A DNA stretch of 6,852 nucleotides, taken from the NCBI GenBank assembly GCA_964395765.1, contig CAYNCU010000222.1, positions 1-6,852 on the forward strand, read 5' to 3'. Below, piece after piece: positions 6,143 through 6,852 of this stretch (position 1 is the first letter of the stretch; each line of letters opens with the position of its first letter). The stretch comes from DATDPY01 sp964395765 (GTDB lineage: Bacteria > Bacteroidota > Bacteroidia > Cytophagales > Cyclobacteriaceae). Position numbers and translations under genes: made by a program. Below the pieces are notes generated by a model. The model was not told the DNA's origin and did not search any database. It saw nothing but the letters and a program-made list of their open reading frames with translations.

Positions 6143-6852
6143 ATGGAAATCGAACATTATCAACGTCTGAAAGATCAACCTGCTGTAATCACGGGAGCCA
6201 ATTCGGGTATCGGAATGGCGGTGGCTTTTCAATTTGCACTGGAAGGAGCTAAGGTCGTCATCAATTATGCATTTCATCCGGAAGTGGCGGAAGATATGGT
6301 CAGCAAAATAAAAAAACAAGGAGGTGAAGCGATCGCAATCAAGGCTGATGTCAGCAAGGAAAATGAGGTAAAGGAAATGTTTAAAAAAACAATTGATCAG
6401 TACGGAACCGTTCACATCCTGGTCAATAATGCCGGCATCCAGAAAGATTCTCCTTTTCATGAAATGTCACTGGAATACTGGCAAAGAGTGATCGATGTGA
6501 ACCTGACGGGACAATTTCTATGTGCAAGGGAAGCAGTCAATGAATTCTTAAGGAGAGGCGTTGATGAAAACATATCCCGTTCGGCGGGTAAAATTATCTG
6601 TATGAGTTCAGTGCATGAAGTAATTCCCTGGGCTTCTCATGCTAACTATGCAGCCTCCAAAGGCGGAATCAAATTATTAATGCAGACCATGGCACAGGAA
6701 CTGGCTCCTCAGAAGATCAGGGTGAACAGTATAGGCCCGGGCGCCATAAAAACTCCGATCAATCAAAGTGTCTGGTCGGATCCGCAAAAAGCCAAAGATC
6801 TCCTGAAATTGATTCCTGACCGCCGGATCGGCGAACCGGAGGATATTGCCAG
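6143..6852 (+). CDS. SDR-family glucose-1-dehydrogenase-like oxidoreductase (3' end cut)
   Basis: The frame is open from the ATG at 6143 to the right edge: 236 codons plus two bases of a classical short-chain dehydrogenase (usually about 250-270 residues), so only the extreme C-terminus is missing. It shows the Rossmann cofactor motif TGANSGIG (17-24), ADVS (68-71), NNAG (95-98), Asn120 in DVNLTG, and the catalytic Ser156 (MSSVHE), Tyr169 and Lys173 (YAASK), followed by IGPGAIKTP. The combination SSVHEVIPW...YAASKGG closely resembles Bacillus-type glucose 1-dehydrogenase, which oxidises beta-D-glucose to gluconolactone with NAD(P)+. Substrate is inferred from this likeness; another sugar or polyol is possible. 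There is no signal peptide or membrane segment. The start lies three bases after the GH15 stop, so co-transcription and translational coupling are likely. That neighbour would supply glucose as substrate, which supports the assignment. Confidence 0.92.
   Translation, partial: MEIEHYQRLKDQPAVITGANSGIGMAVAFQFALEGAKVVINYAFHPEVAEDMVSKIKKQGGEAIAIKADVSKENEVKEMFKKTIDQYGTVHILVNNAGIQKDSPFHEMSLEYWQRVIDVNLTGQFLCAREAVNEFLRRGVDENISRSAGKIICMSSVHEVIPWASHANYAASKGGIKLLMQTMAQELAPQKIRVNSIGPGAIKTPINQSVWSDPQKAKDLLKLIPDRRIGEPEDIA

Noticed and set aside
6041..6460. 139-codon minus-strand open frame across the GH15/SDR junction
   Set aside because: It lies opposite two plus-strand genes with intact catalytic motifs and its product (runs of F, H, I and C) resembles no family; it is a shadow.
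1..6852. Defence system, mobile element, CRISPR array or biosynthetic cluster
   Set aside because: All genes belong to ordinary metabolic or envelope families; there are no transposase, integrase, direct-repeat array, nuclease or synthetase signatures on either strand.

Overview
The window looks like chromosomal DNA of a Bacteroidota (Bacteroidetes) bacterium. Supporting signs are two DUF4382-type lipoproteins, moderate-to-low GC with AT-rich spacers, and start codons that mostly lack a clear Shine-Dalgarno sequence. The genus cannot be fixed from this sequence. There are no rRNA, tRNA, CRISPR or insertion-sequence features.

Layout: (1) 1-534, minus strand: the N-terminal part of an exported alpha/beta-hydrolase (BD-FAE/acetylxylan-esterase-like) with a Tat-like leader, running off the left edge. 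(2) 672-1457, plus: a DUF4382 lipoprotein. (3) 1459-2691, minus: peptidase T (pepT), convergent with the lipoprotein gene and separated from it by one base. (4) 2959-3747, plus: a second DUF4382 lipoprotein, paralogous to the first, followed by a bidirectional terminator hairpin. (5) 3803-4108, minus: a small stand-alone GRAM-domain protein, sharing that terminator. (6) 4310-6139, plus: a cytoplasmic GH15 glucoamylase/trehalase-like glycosidase. (7) 6143 to the right edge, plus: an SDR-family glucose-1-dehydrogenase-like enzyme, starting three bases after the GH15 stop.

The clearest functional unit is the GH15-SDR pair. One enzyme would release glucose from trehalose or a short alpha-glucan, and the other would oxidise a sugar such as glucose. 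Neither has a signal peptide, so both steps should occur in the cytoplasm. A cluster of three alternating TGTTC half-sites upstream of the pair is a possible operator. The two lipoproteins are probably cell-envelope proteins of unknown role; they flank pepT, which is unrelated and probably housekeeping. I see no convincing new multi-gene system. The best leads are the paralogous lipoproteins of unknown function, the operator-like element, and the GH15-SDR coupling.
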